The position numbers and the translations under genes are program-made. Under the pieces are notes generated by a model. It did not search any database. It worked only from the letters and a program-made list of their open reading frames with translations, and was not told where the DNA came from. This document shows positions 20,049 to 28,086 of a stretch of DNA of 64,000 nt, piece after piece; the stretch's first letter is position 1, and every line of letters begins with the position of its first letter. Origin of the DNA: Phycicoccus avicenniae (GTDB lineage Bacteria; Actinomycetota; Actinomycetes; Actinomycetales; Dermatophilaceae); the NCBI RefSeq assembly GCF_018139485.1, contig NZ_JAGSNF010000012.1, positions 1 through 64,000 on the forward strand. The letters are read 5' to 3'.

Positions 20049-20711
20049 GTGCACTTCGTGATCATGGGCTGCGGCCGCGTCGGTGCGTCGCTCGCCCGTG
20101 CCATCGAGGCCGCGGGCCACGAGGTCGCCGTCATCGACCAGGACGAGGGGTCCTTCCGCCGGCTCGGGGCCTCGTTCGACGGCCGGACCGTCCAGGGCGT
20201 CGGCTTCGACCGCGACACCCTGCGCCGGGCGGGCATCGAGGACGCCTACGCCTTCGCCGCGGTGTCCAGCGGCGACAACTCGAACATCCTCGCCGCGCGG
20301 GTGGCCCGCGAGAAGTACGGCATCGAGAACGTCGTGGCCCGGATCTACGACCCGGGCCGCGCGGAAATCTACCAGCGGCTCGGCATCCCCACCGTGGCGA
20401 CGGTGAAGTGGACGAGCGACCAGATGCTGCGCCGGCTGCTGCCCCAGGGTCACGTCCCCGAGTTCACCGACCCGTCCGGACGCGTCGTCATCGCCGAGAT
20501 GCCGGTGTCCTCCGGGTGGATCGGGCACCGGATCACCGACCTCGAGGCCGCCGTCGACGGCCGGGTCGCGTACCTCACCCGGCTCGGTGAGGGCCTGCTG
20601 CCCGGACGGGACACCGTCTACCAGGACGGCGACCTCGTCCACGTCGCCCTCGAGCGCGACCACCTCGCCACCGCGGAGCGGGTCCTCGACGCCCCGCCCC
20701 CGTCCTCCTGA
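20049..20711 (+). CDS. ceoB: TrkA-family potassium uptake regulator, first copy
   Basis: A 220-residue RCK protein: NAD-binding Rossmann domain (MGCGRVGASLARAIEAAGHEVAVIDQDE) and a C-terminal TrkA-C domain (from about 140, ITDLEAAVDGRVAYLTRLGEGLLPGRDTVYQDGDLVHVAL). Such proteins gate K+ transporters in response to nucleotide ligands. The GTG at 20049 directly begins the Rossmann strand. A second, different copy follows 19 bp later, the ceoB-ceoC arrangement common in actinobacteria. The permease controlled here is probably the divergent KimA-like protein, since no TrkH is adjacent. Confidence 0.9.
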   Translation: MHFVIMGCGRVGASLARAIEAAGHEVAVIDQDEGSFRRLGASFDGRTVQGVGFDRDTLRRAGIEDAYAFAAVSSGDNSNILAARVAREKYGIENVVARIYDPGRAEIYQRLGIPTVATVKWTSDQMLRRLLPQGHVPEFTDPSGRVVIAEMPVSSGWIGHRITDLEAAVDGRVAYLTRLGEGLLPGRDTVYQDGDLVHVALERDHLATAERVLDAPPPSS

Positions 20712-20730
20712 CCGAAAGGCCGCCGACCTC

Positions 20731-21426
20731 ATGCGCGTCGTCATCGCCGGAGCCGGCAGCGTGGGCCGTTCCATCGCCCGCGAGCTGCTGCGCAACGGGC
20801 ACTCCGTGCTCCTCGTCGACCGCGAGGCCGACGGCGAGCGCGTCTCGAAGGTCCCCGACGCGAGCTGGCTGCAGGCCGACGCGTGCGAGATCGAGGCGCT
20901 GTCCGAGGCCGGGCTCGCGGACTGCGACGTCGTCGTCGCCGCCACCGGGGACGACAAGGTCAACCTCGTCCTGTCGCTCCTGGCCAAGACCGAGTTCGGC
21001 GTGCCGCGCACGGTCGCCCGGGTCAACAACCCCAAGAACGAGTGGATGTTCGACGAGGCGTGGGGCGTCGACGTCGCCGTGTCGACGCCGCGCCTGATGA
21101 CGGCGCTCGTCGAGGAGGCCGTGAGCGTCGGCGACCTCGTGCGGATCTTCGAGTTCCAGCAGGGGCGGGCGATGATGGTCGAGATGACCCTGCCGGTCGG
21201 CAGCCCGCTGTCCGGGTCGCGGGTCGGCGACATCCCCTTCCCCGGTGACACCGTGCTCACGGGCATCATCCGCGACGGCTCCCCCATCGCCCCGAGCCGC
21301 GACGACGCGCTCGAGCCGCTCGACGAGCTGCTCTTCATCACGACGCCCGAGGCGGAGGCCGAGCTGGAGTCGATGCTCAGCCCCGGCCACCGCAGCCCCC
21401 GCGAGGACGACCTCGACGAGGGCTGA
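20731..21426 (+). CDS. ceoC: TrkA-family potassium uptake regulator, second copy
   Basis: 231 residues, the second RCK protein: Rossmann motif MRVVIAGAGSVGRSIARELLRNGHSVLLVDRE, then a TrkA-C domain near GSPLSGSRVGDIPFPGDTVLTGIIRDG. The Asp after the second strand (LLVDRE) indicates NAD(H) binding. The ATG at 20731 has GAAAGG upstream. It probably forms a hetero-oligomer with ceoB; the pair is co-transcribed. Confidence 0.9.
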   Translation: MRVVIAGAGSVGRSIARELLRNGHSVLLVDREADGERVSKVPDASWLQADACEIEALSEAGLADCDVVVAATGDDKVNLVLSLLAKTEFGVPRTVARVNNPKNEWMFDEAWGVDVAVSTPRLMTALVEEAVSVGDLVRIFEFQQGRAMMVEMTLPVGSPLSGSRVGDIPFPGDTVLTGIIRDGSPIAPSRDDALEPLDELLFITTPEAEAELESMLSPGHRSPREDDLDEG

Positions 21427-21455
21427 GACCTCCGGCGAGGGCCCGGACGCCCGGG

Positions 21456-22169
21456 TCAGCGCGAGGGCGGCACCGGCAGGTCGTCGACGTCGGCGCCCGG
21501 ACCCTCCCCCGGCTCGACGGGCGTGCGTCCCGAGACGAGCATCCAGCCCATGACGGCGATGCCGCCCACCCAGAGCGGCCAGCCGAGGGCGATCTTCGCC
21601 ACCCCCAGCCACGTGACCTCCGCGGCGAGGTAGAGCGGCACCATGACGACGAGCCGGACGGCGAAGACGGCGACGACGACCCACGTGAGCCGCGCGCAGA
21701 CCCGCACCATGCCCCGGTCCCGCCGCCAGGCGAACGGGTCCTCGGCGGCTCGCGGGTCGCCCGCCCCGACGAGGAACCCGACGAACGGCCACCGCGAGGC
21801 GATGGAGACGAGCGCGACGACGAGGTAGGCCCCGCTCGTGAGGATGCCCGGGAGGAACGCGTCCTCGGCACGCCCGGAGCGCAGCGCGAAGAACGCGGCG
21901 ACCCCGGTCGCGAGGACGGCGCCGAGCACGTGCTGGAGCGAGGAGCGCTGCACGACACGGACGGCGGCGAGGACGAGCGCCACGGCGATCGCGGCGATCG
22001 CGGCCGGCTGCACGTCGTTGCCGTTCGCCGTCCACACGACGACGAAGACGACGGTGGGGACGGCGGTCTCGAGCGAGCCGCGCCAGCCCCCGAGGGCCCG
22101 GGAGAGCCGCTCACGGATGAGGGCCTCGACCGTGCGGGCGGCCGGGGCCGCGGTCTGCTCGGCGCTCAC
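21456..22169 (-). CDS. DUF3159-family membrane protein
   Basis: 237 residues with five or six hydrophobic segments (for example TVVFVVVWTANGNDVQPAAIAAIAVALVLAAVRV and LTWVVVAVFAVRLVVMVPLYLA). The conserved GRAEDAFLPGILTSGAY and WPFVGFLVG stretches are those of DUF3159, an actinobacterial membrane family without known function. The start is a GTG overlapping the stop of the OB-fold gene (GTGA), as is usual for this conserved gene pair. It is the last gene of the minus-strand group beginning near dut. Confidence 0.85.
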   Translation of the reverse strand: MSAEQTAAPAARTVEALIRERLSRALGGWRGSLETAVPTVVFVVVWTANGNDVQPAAIAAIAVALVLAAVRVVQRSSLQHVLGAVLATGVAAFFALRSGRAEDAFLPGILTSGAYLVVALVSIASRWPFVGFLVGAGDPRAAEDPFAWRRDRGMVRVCARLTWVVVAVFAVRLVVMVPLYLAAEVTWLGVAKIALGWPLWVGGIAVMGWMLVSGRTPVEPGEGPGADVDDLPVPPSR

Positions 22170-22528
22170 TGCTTCGGGATGATCTCGTAGGAGGGGTTGA
22201 AGATCGTCGGGACGCCCTTGGTCACCGCGACCCGGCCCCGGGCCCGCACGAAGGTGCCGGGCTCGATGCCGCCGATCGCCCGCCGCCCGACCCACACGAG
22301 GTTGACGGTGCCCTTGCCGTCCCACACCTCGGCGACGAGCGCGGGGACGCTGCGCCGGGGCGGGAGGGTGACGGTCCGCACGGTGCCGCACACGCAGGCG
22401 GGGTGCCGGGGCGCCAGCGCCGTGAGGTCGTCGCCGCCCTCGTCGTGGGACTGCTCGCGCAGGTCGTCGGCCTGCTCCTCGATGGGGGTCCGCGCGAAGT
22501 CACGCAGCCGCTCGCGCAGCCCCATCAC
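22166..22528 (-). CDS. OB-fold nucleic-acid-binding protein
   Basis: 120 residues. A helical start (MGLRERLRDF) is followed by an OB-fold like that of tRNA-anti/RecG-type domains: VCGTVRTVTL, VPALVAEVWDGKGTVNLVWVGRRAIGGIEPGTFVRARGRVAV. The fold suggests single-stranded nucleic acid binding; no enzymatic motif is present. The position between DUF3710 and DUF3159 is conserved in actinobacteria. Start may be GTG 22528 (4-bp overlap with the upstream stop) or ATG 22525. Confidence 0.8.
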   Translation of the reverse strand: MMGLRERLRDFARTPIEEQADDLREQSHDEGGDDLTALAPRHPACVCGTVRTVTLPPRRSVPALVAEVWDGKGTVNLVWVGRRAIGGIEPGTFVRARGRVAVTKGVPTIFNPSYEIIPKQ

Positions 22529-23283
22529 CGGACCTCGGTGATCTCGGGGCCGCGCTCGAAGGGGTCGAGGTCGTCGCGGCGCTCGCCCGCGTCGTCACCC
22601 TCGGCGTCGTCCCCGCCGGGGCCGGAGCCCTCGGCCGCCCGGGCGTCCTGGGGCAGCTGCAGCGGGAGGAGCTCGCGGGGCGCCATCGGCTCGACGCCGC
22701 GGACGACGACGGTGCGCGCGAGGACGTCGAGCAGCGGTGCGGCCGCGTCGGCGTCGATCGCCCCGCGGCCGGAGAGGACGGCGCGCAGGAACCAGCGCGG
22801 CCCGTCGACGCCGACGAAGACGGCCGGGGCGAAGACGGTGCGGCCGTCCGGGCCGGCCGAGGGCATCCGCGTCCGCAGCTCGGGGCCGAAGCGGCCCTCG
22901 GCCTCCTCGACGGTCCCGCCCTGCTTCTCGACGGACGCGGAGATCTCCTCGCGGATGCCCTCCCACAGCCCGGAGGAGCGGGGGGCGGCGAAGGGCTGCA
23001 CCTGCAGCGCCGAGTCGCCGATGATCATCGTCACGGCCGTCACCTGCTGGGTGGACTGCTGGACCTCGAGACGCAGCTCCATCCCCGCGACCGGCGTGAC
23101 CCACAGGGCCCCGAGGTCGACCCGGCCGTCCCTGCCCTCGACGTCGGCGACGTCGTGCGGGCCGCCGTCCCGCGCGGTCGCGGGGGCGTCGTCGGCGGCC
23201 TGGTCCTGCTGCTCGGCCTCGGTGTCGGGGGTCGTCCCGGAGGGCTCGGTGGAGGCGTTCTGGCGCCTGCGGAAGATGCTCAC
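22525..23283 (-). CDS. DUF3710 protein
   Basis: 252 residues, cytosolic. An acidic, low-complexity N-terminus (about 1-45) precedes a conserved core (VDLGALWVTPVAGMELRLEVQQSTQQVTAVTMI; PRWFLRAVLSGRGA; LARTVVVRGVEPMAPRELLPLQLP) diagnostic of DUF3710, and an acidic tail follows. Function is unknown. The GTG at 23283 begins MSIFRRRQ, the usual start. It is placed directly after dut on the same strand, the normal actinobacterial order. Confidence 0.88.
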   Translation of the reverse strand: MSIFRRRQNASTEPSGTTPDTEAEQQDQAADDAPATARDGGPHDVADVEGRDGRVDLGALWVTPVAGMELRLEVQQSTQQVTAVTMIIGDSALQVQPFAAPRSSGLWEGIREEISASVEKQGGTVEEAEGRFGPELRTRMPSAGPDGRTVFAPAVFVGVDGPRWFLRAVLSGRGAIDADAAAPLLDVLARTVVVRGVEPMAPRELLPLQLPQDARAAEGSGPGGDDAEGDDAGERRDDLDPFERGPEITEVR

Positions 23284-23323
23284 TACGGCTCGGTCCTGAC
23301 GTGTCGGAGGAAGGGGCAGCGTC

Positions 23324-23794
23324 TCACACCGGGTCGGGAGCGCCGAAGCCCCCGGTGGACCCGTGCCCGCCGGTGCCCCGGACGCTGCCGGGGAGCTCGC
23401 CGACCTCGGTGAAGTCGCCGTGGAGGTACTCCTGGACGACGAGCTGGGCGATGCGCTCCCCCACCCGCACCGTGTACGTGGCCGCCGGGTCGAGGTTCAC
23501 GAGGTTGACGAGCACCTCGCCGCGGTAGCCCGAGTCGACGGTGCCGGGGGCGTTGACGACGCTGATCCCGTGCCGGGCCGCCAGGCCCGAGCGGGGGTGC
23601 ACGAGCCCGACGGTGCCGGGCGGCAGGGCCAGGGCGACCCCGGTGGGCACGAGGGCCCGCTCGCCGGGCCCGAGGACGACCTCGGCCACGGCCGTGAGGT
23701 CGGCCCCCGCGTCACCGTCGGTGCTGTAGGCCGGCAGCACCGCGTCGGGGTGCAGTCGGCGCACGGCCACGGCGACGCGGGCGGGGACGCTCAC
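23324..23794 (-). CDS. dut: deoxyuridine 5'-triphosphate nucleotidohydrolase
   Basis: dUTPase hydrolyses dUTP to dUMP and pyrophosphate, keeping uracil out of DNA. All five trimeric dUTPase motifs are present in 156 residues: GDAGADL (1), PRSGLA (2), [11 protein letters not shown] (3), GERIAQLVV (4) and [10 protein letters not shown] (5). The length is normal. The start is an in-frame GTG/ATG-equivalent at 23794 giving [14 protein letters not shown]. It ends 40 bp before the DUF3710 start. Confidence 0.95.
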   Translation of the reverse strand: MSVPARVAVAVRRLHPDAVLPAYSTDGDAGADLTAVAEVVLGPGERALVPTGVALALPPGTVGLVHPRSGLAARHGISVVNAPGTVDSGYRGEVLVNLVNLDPAATYTVRVGERIAQLVVQEYLHGDFTEVGELPGSVRGTGGHGSTGGFGAPDPV

Positions 23795-23804
23795 CGGCCG
23801 GGGC

Positions 23805-24104
23805 TCAGGCCGCGCACTCGGTGCAGACGTAGACGCCGCCCTTGTCGCTGGCCAGCTGGCTCACGTGATGCACGAGGAAGCAGCGCGAGCACGTGAACTC
23901 GTCCTGCTGCCGGGGCAGCACGCGGACCGACAGCTCCTCGCCGGAGAGGTCCGCACCGGGGAGCTCGAAGCCCTCGGCCTGCTCGGTCTCGTCGACGTCG
24001 ACGCTCGACGCCCGCGAGTCCACGCGCCGCGTCTTCAGCTCCTCGATCGAGTCCTCGGAGGACTCGTCGTCGGTCTTGCGCGGTGCGTCGTAGTCGGTTG
24101 CCAT
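23805..24104 (-). CDS. DUF4193 zinc-ribbon protein
   Basis: 99 residues. The acidic N-terminal part starts [14 protein letters not shown], the family signature, and the C-terminus has two CxxC pairs (Cys72/75 and Cys94/97) that should bind one zinc ion. DUF4193 is a small, nearly universal actinobacterial family of unknown function, often highly expressed. AAGGGTGG lies before the ATG. The 158-bp upstream spacer up to the phosphatase gene is long for this region and probably holds its own promoter, though no clear -10/-35 pair can be picked. Confidence 0.92.
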   Translation of the reverse strand: MATDYDAPRKTDDESSEDSIEELKTRRVDSRASSVDVDETEQAEGFELPGADLSGEELSVRVLPRQQDEFTCSRCFLVHHVSQLASDKGGVYVCTECAA

Positions 24105-24262
24105 GTGGTGTCCACCCTTCGTCGTGCTGGTCGGCCCGTGACAACGCACGACAACCCGAGAACATGCCCCGCTGCCGATCGTGCGAGGCATCGTGCGCGG
24201 CAGATTGTGCACCATCGCCGGACCCCCTCGCCACGCGGGTCCACGAGGCGGTGCCGGCGAGG

Positions 24263-25135
24263 TCAGGCGCGGCCGCTCGCGGGGATCCCGTGACGGGTCG
24301 TGAGGTCCCGGACGAGGTCGCCGAAGGCCCCGGCGACGCCGGGCGCGGCGGCCCACGCGAGGTCGCCGTCCGGCACGTCGGCGAGGCCGCCGAGCACGGC
24401 CCCCGCCTCCGCGGCGACGAGCTGACCGGCGGCCCGGTCCCACGGGTTGAGCCCCGTCTCGTAGTACGCGTCGAGCCGCCCGCACGCGACGGCGCACAGG
24501 TCGAGCGCCGCGCTGCCCATCCGGCGGATGTCGCGGACGTGCCCGAGGAGGTCCGCGACCGCCCGGCCCTGCCGGGTGCGGCGCTCGGCGACGTAGCCGA
24601 AGCCGGTGCCGACGAGGGTGAGGCCGAGGTCGTCGACGTCGGTGGTGCGTAGCGTCCGCGTCCCGTCGGCGGTCGTCAGCCGCGCGCCGCCGCCCTCGTG
24701 GGCGTGGAAGAGCTCGCCCCGGGCGGGCCCGAGAACGGCGCCGGCGACCGGACGCCCGTCGGGCCCGGCGGGGTCCCCGACGACCGCGGCGACCGACACG
24801 GAGTACTCGGGGATGCCGTAGAGGTAGTTGACCGTGCCGTCGATGGGGTCGACGACCCACGTGATGCCGCTCGTCCCGCTCGTGCCGCCCTCCTCCTCGC
24901 CGAGCACGGCGTCGTCCGGGCGCAGGGCCGCGAGCCGCTCGAGGATGAGCTCCTGGCTGCGCTGGTCCATCTCGGTGACGACGTCGGTGCGGCTCGACTT
25001 CACCGTCGTGCCGAGCTCCGCGGGACGCTCGTCGAGGACGAGCCGGCCGGCCGTCCCGGCGACCTCGCAGGCGACCCGCTCGAGGGCCGCGAGGTCGACG
25101 CCGTCGGGGACCGGGACGTGGGGGGTGCCCGCCAT
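24263..25135 (-). CDS. inositol-monophosphatase-family phosphatase
   Basis: A metal-dependent phosphatase of 290 residues. The Mg2+ site is visible as EEEGG (around 80-83), DPIDGT (Asp96, Asp99) and NPWDRAAG (Asp near 229). It may act on inositol-1-phosphate for mycothiol or phosphatidylinositol synthesis, or on a related sugar phosphate. A second family member lies at 44543. The ATG at 25135 shares its base with the hemH stop (TGATG), indicating coupling. Confidence 0.88.
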   Translation of the reverse strand: MAGTPHVPVPDGVDLAALERVACEVAGTAGRLVLDERPAELGTTVKSSRTDVVTEMDQRSQELILERLAALRPDDAVLGEEEGGTSGTSGITWVVDPIDGTVNYLYGIPEYSVSVAAVVGDPAGPDGRPVAGAVLGPARGELFHAHEGGGARLTTADGTRTLRTTDVDDLGLTLVGTGFGYVAERRTRQGRAVADLLGHVRDIRRMGSAALDLCAVACGRLDAYYETGLNPWDRAAGQLVAAEAGAVLGGLADVPDGDLAWAAAPGVAGAFGDLVRDLTTRHGIPASGRA

Positions 25136-26244
25136 CAGTCGCTCCCGCAGAGCGCGGGCTTGGCGACGCGCAGGTTGGGGCAGCAGCCGGGGGCGCACAC
25201 CGACGGGCGGACGTCCCCGGGCAGCCAGGTCTCGGGGGCGACGACCTCACCCCGGGCCTCCGCCGCCCGCTCGAGGAGCAGGTCGACGAGCCCCTCGACG
25301 AACCGGTCGGCGGCGTGCGGCGTCGGGACGCGCACGAACGGGACGCCGACCCGGGCGGCGGTCTCGGCCGCCTCGGTGTCGAGGTCGTGGACGACCTCCA
25401 TGTGGTCGGAGACGAAGCCGATCGGGGCGACGACGACGGGGTCGGTGCTCGACGCGCGGGCCAGCTCCTCGATCCGGTCGTTCACGTCCGGCTCGAGCCA
25501 CGGCACCGACGGCGGACCGGACCGGGAGCAGAAGACGAGCTCACCCTCGACCGAGGTGCCGAGCGCGGCGTTCACCTCGTCGGTGAGCCGCCGGCCGAGC
25601 CGCAGGTGCTGGTCGACGTAGAGGTTGCCCTCGCCGTCCCCGGGGCCCGAGGTGTCGTCCATCGCGTCGGGGATCGAGTGCGTGACGTAGAGGATGCGCG
25701 CCCGCCCTGGGTCCGGCAGGCCGCGCAGCGCCGCGAGCAGCGCGTCCCGCCAGGCGAGGCCGAGCGAGGGGTGGTGGACGTACTGGCGCACCTTGTCGAC
25801 GACGAGCCCGTCGGCGGCCGGGCCGACCTCCTCGTACGCGGCGGCGAGGTCCTCGCGGTACTGCCGGCACGAGGAGTAGCAGGAGTAGGCGCTCGTGAGG
25901 AGGGCGACGACCCGGGTCGCGCCCGCGTCGAGGCACTCGTGCAGGGCGCCCGCGAAGAAGGGCTCCGAGTTGCGGTTGCCCCACACGACCGGGACGTCGA
26001 GGTCGCGGCGTGCGAGCTCGGCCCGCAGCCGCTCGAGGAGGTCGCGGTTGAGGTCGTTGATGGGGCTGCGCCCGCTGCGGGCGTAGTAGTGCTCACCGAC
26101 CTCGACGAGACGCTCGTCGGGGATGTCGCGCCCGGCGGTGACCCGGCGCAGGAAGGGCATGACCTCGTCCTCGGTCTCCGGGCCGCCGAAGGACCCGAGG
26201 AGGACGGCGTCGTAGGGGGCGAGGTCCGCCGACGGGGTGCTCAT
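25135..26244 (-). CDS. hemH: ferrochelatase (probably coproporphyrin III type)
   Basis: HemH/CpfC inserts Fe2+ into the porphyrin ring. In actinobacteria the substrate is normally coproporphyrin III (family knowledge). The 369-residue protein has LLGSFGGPETEDEVMPFL at the start, VWGNRNSEPF, the catalytic His region (ILYVTHSIP) and the Glu region (GFVSDHMEVVHDLDTEA). The C-terminal extension carries Cys350, Cys354, Cys355 and Cys366, compatible with the [2Fe-2S] cluster known in some bacterial and animal ferrochelatases. The ATG at 26244 is the family start; divergent sepH begins 110 bp away. Confidence 0.93.
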   Translation of the reverse strand: MSTPSADLAPYDAVLLGSFGGPETEDEVMPFLRRVTAGRDIPDERLVEVGEHYYARSGRSPINDLNRDLLERLRAELARRDLDVPVVWGNRNSEPFFAGALHECLDAGATRVVALLTSAYSCYSSCRQYREDLAAAYEEVGPAADGLVVDKVRQYVHHPSLGLAWRDALLAALRGLPDPGRARILYVTHSIPDAMDDTSGPGDGEGNLYVDQHLRLGRRLTDEVNAALGTSVEGELVFCSRSGPPSVPWLEPDVNDRIEELARASSTDPVVVAPIGFVSDHMEVVHDLDTEAAETAARVGVPFVRVPTPHAADRFVEGLVDLLLERAAEARGEVVAPETWLPGDVRPSVCAPGCCPNLRVAKPALCGSD

Positions 26245-26354
26245 GCGCCCACGGTATCCGGGCAATCCGGCGCGTCCCGGCGTGGGCTGCACGGTGCGGG
26301 GCCCGGACGGTGGCATCGTCGTGGGACGACAGGACCGCGACCCGGGAGCCCACC

Positions 26355-27383
26355 ATGCAGGACCTGCGCCTCATCGGCGTCCACGAGGACGGCCGGCACC
26401 TCCTACTCGCGGACGCCGAGGGCGGGCGCTTCCGCCTCCCCCTCGACGAGCCGCTGCGCGCCGCCGCCCGGCGGGACCGGCCCCGGCTGGGCCAGCTGCA
26501 GATCGAGATCGACGGCGCGATGCGCCCGCGCGAGGTCCAGGCGCTCATCCGCCGCGGGATGAGCGCCGAGGAGGTCGCCGACCGTGCCGGATGGACCGTC
26601 GAGAAGGTCCGCCGCTTCGAGGGCCCGATCCTCGCCGAGCGCGAGCACGTCGCCCGCAAGGCCCGTGCGTGCGCGGTCGGCACCCGGGGCAGCGGCCCGC
26701 TCACCCTCGAGACCCGGGCCACCGAGCGCCTGCGGGACCGGGGCGTCGAGGCCGACGCGATCGAGTGGGACTCCTCGCGCGACGCCGACGGTGTCTGGCA
26801 GCTGACGCTCGTCTTCGCCGCCGGGGGCCGCCAGCGCACCGCGGCCTGGACGTACGAGCCGCTCGGCGGGTCGGTGTCCGCGACGAACGACGAGGCGCGG
26901 TGGCTCGGCGACGAGTCCTCCCCCGGTCTCCTCGAGGCACCGCACCGGGCCCCGTCCCCCGAGGACCACGACGTCTACGACGTCGACGCCGACGGGGGAA
27001 TCGAGCGGCCCGCCGCGCGCGGGGCCACCGAGCCGATCGACCTCATGGCGGCGATGCGCCAGCAGAGCGCCCGCGGCCGCCGCAGCCGGCGCCGGGTCTC
27101 CCCCACCGGCGTCCCCGGGGACGACAGCCCGCGCGAGGACGCGCTGCCCATCGAGGAGCTCGCCCTCGACCCCACGACGGTGCCCCCGCCGCCGGCCTCG
27201 CGCACCTGGCCGCAGGAGCAGCGGTCCGACGACGACTCCGGGACGGCGACGCCGGACGAGGGGTCGGACGACGGACCCGCCGAGGGCACCCGCCGGCGCT
27301 CCGGCGCGGCGCGCAAGGGGCGCCCGAGCGTGCCGAGCTGGGACGACATCGTCTTCGGCACCAAGGGCGGCGGCTCCGCCTGA
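26355..27383 (+). CDS. sepH: SepH-family cell-division protein
   Basis: SepH is the actinobacterial regulator that binds FtsZ and promotes its filaments at the division site. The 342-residue protein has the DUF3071 N-terminal half (MQDLRLIGVHEDGRHLLLADAEGGRFRLPLDE) with the helix-turn-helix-like AEEVADRAGWTVEKVRRFEGPILAEREHVARKA (about 77-109), which is the FtsZ-contacting element in Streptomyces. The C-terminal half is acidic, Pro/Arg-rich and probably disordered. ATG 26355 gives the conserved start. It stands alone, divergent from hemH. Confidence 0.92.
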   Translation: MQDLRLIGVHEDGRHLLLADAEGGRFRLPLDEPLRAAARRDRPRLGQLQIEIDGAMRPREVQALIRRGMSAEEVADRAGWTVEKVRRFEGPILAEREHVARKARACAVGTRGSGPLTLETRATERLRDRGVEADAIEWDSSRDADGVWQLTLVFAAGGRQRTAAWTYEPLGGSVSATNDEARWLGDESSPGLLEAPHRAPSPEDHDVYDVDADGGIERPAARGATEPIDLMAAMRQQSARGRRSRRRVSPTGVPGDDSPREDALPIEELALDPTTVPPPPASRTWPQEQRSDDDSGTATPDEGSDDGPAEGTRRRSGAARKGRPSVPSWDDIVFGTKGGGSA

Positions 27384-27398
27384 CGGCTCGCGCCGGGC

Positions 27399-28085
27399 TC
27401 AGAGGGGCGGCGGGACCGGGCAGGCGTCGAGGTCGAACGGCAGCGTGTCGGGCGTCGGTGACGCCGCCCGCGCCGCCGCGCTGTTCATCCGGCGCATGTG
27501 GTGGCGACGGCAGAGCACCTCGTACTCGACGAGCCCCTCGCGGGCGCTCGCGGTGTCCCCGACGACGACCTGCTCGCCCTCCACGACCATGACGCCGTCG
27601 ACGATCCGGGCGTTGTGGGTGGCCCGGCGGCCGCACCAGCACAGGGCCTCGACCTGCAGCACCTCGACCCGGTCGGCGAGCTCGATGAGCCGCCGGGAGC
27701 CGGGGAAGAGCGCGGTACGGAAGTCGGCGGTGATCCCGAAGGCGGTGACGTCGATGCGCAGCTCGTCGACGACCCGGGCGAGCTGCTCGACCTGGACCGG
27801 GGTGTAGAACTGCGCCTCGTCGCAGATGACGTAGTCGACCCGGGCGCCCTGGACGAGGCTGCCGGCGACGACGTCCCAGAAGTCGAGCGCGTCGTCGACC
27901 TCGACGGCGCGCGTCTCGAGACCGAGCCGCGAGGAGAGGACCGACTGCCCGGCGCGGTCGAGCTTGGTGAAGATGAGCCCGTGCCGGCCGCGGGCCCGCT
28001 GGTTGTGGTCGATCTGGAGCGCGAGGGTCGACTTCCCGCAGTCCATCGTGCCCGAGAAGAAGACCAGATCCGCCACGGCGGACAC
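27399..28085 (-). CDS. tdk: thymidine kinase
   Basis: Type II thymidine kinase phosphorylates thymidine in the salvage pathway. 228 residues: P-loop FFSGTMDCGKST (9-20), lid VDYVICDEAQF with the catalytic Glu, and a zinc site from CWCG and a later Cys-Arg-Arg-His (LCRRHH). The C-terminal 25 residues (AAARAASPTPDTLPFDLDACPVPPPL) extend beyond the core. The start is GTG 28085 or GTG 28076; the former lies 1 base after the stop of the upstream gene and implies reinitiation. Confidence 0.93.
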   Translation of the reverse strand: MSAVADLVFFSGTMDCGKSTLALQIDHNQRARGRHGLIFTKLDRAGQSVLSSRLGLETRAVEVDDALDFWDVVAGSLVQGARVDYVICDEAQFYTPVQVEQLARVVDELRIDVTAFGITADFRTALFPGSRRLIELADRVEVLQVEALCWCGRRATHNARIVDGVMVVEGEQVVVGDTASAREGLVEYEVLCRRHHMRRMNSAAARAASPTPDTLPFDLDACPVPPPL

Positions 28086-28086
28086 C

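Noticed and set aside
24105-24262. Hidden small gene in the DUF4193 upstream spacer
   Set aside because: Only short frames with no ribosome site; better read as promoter region.
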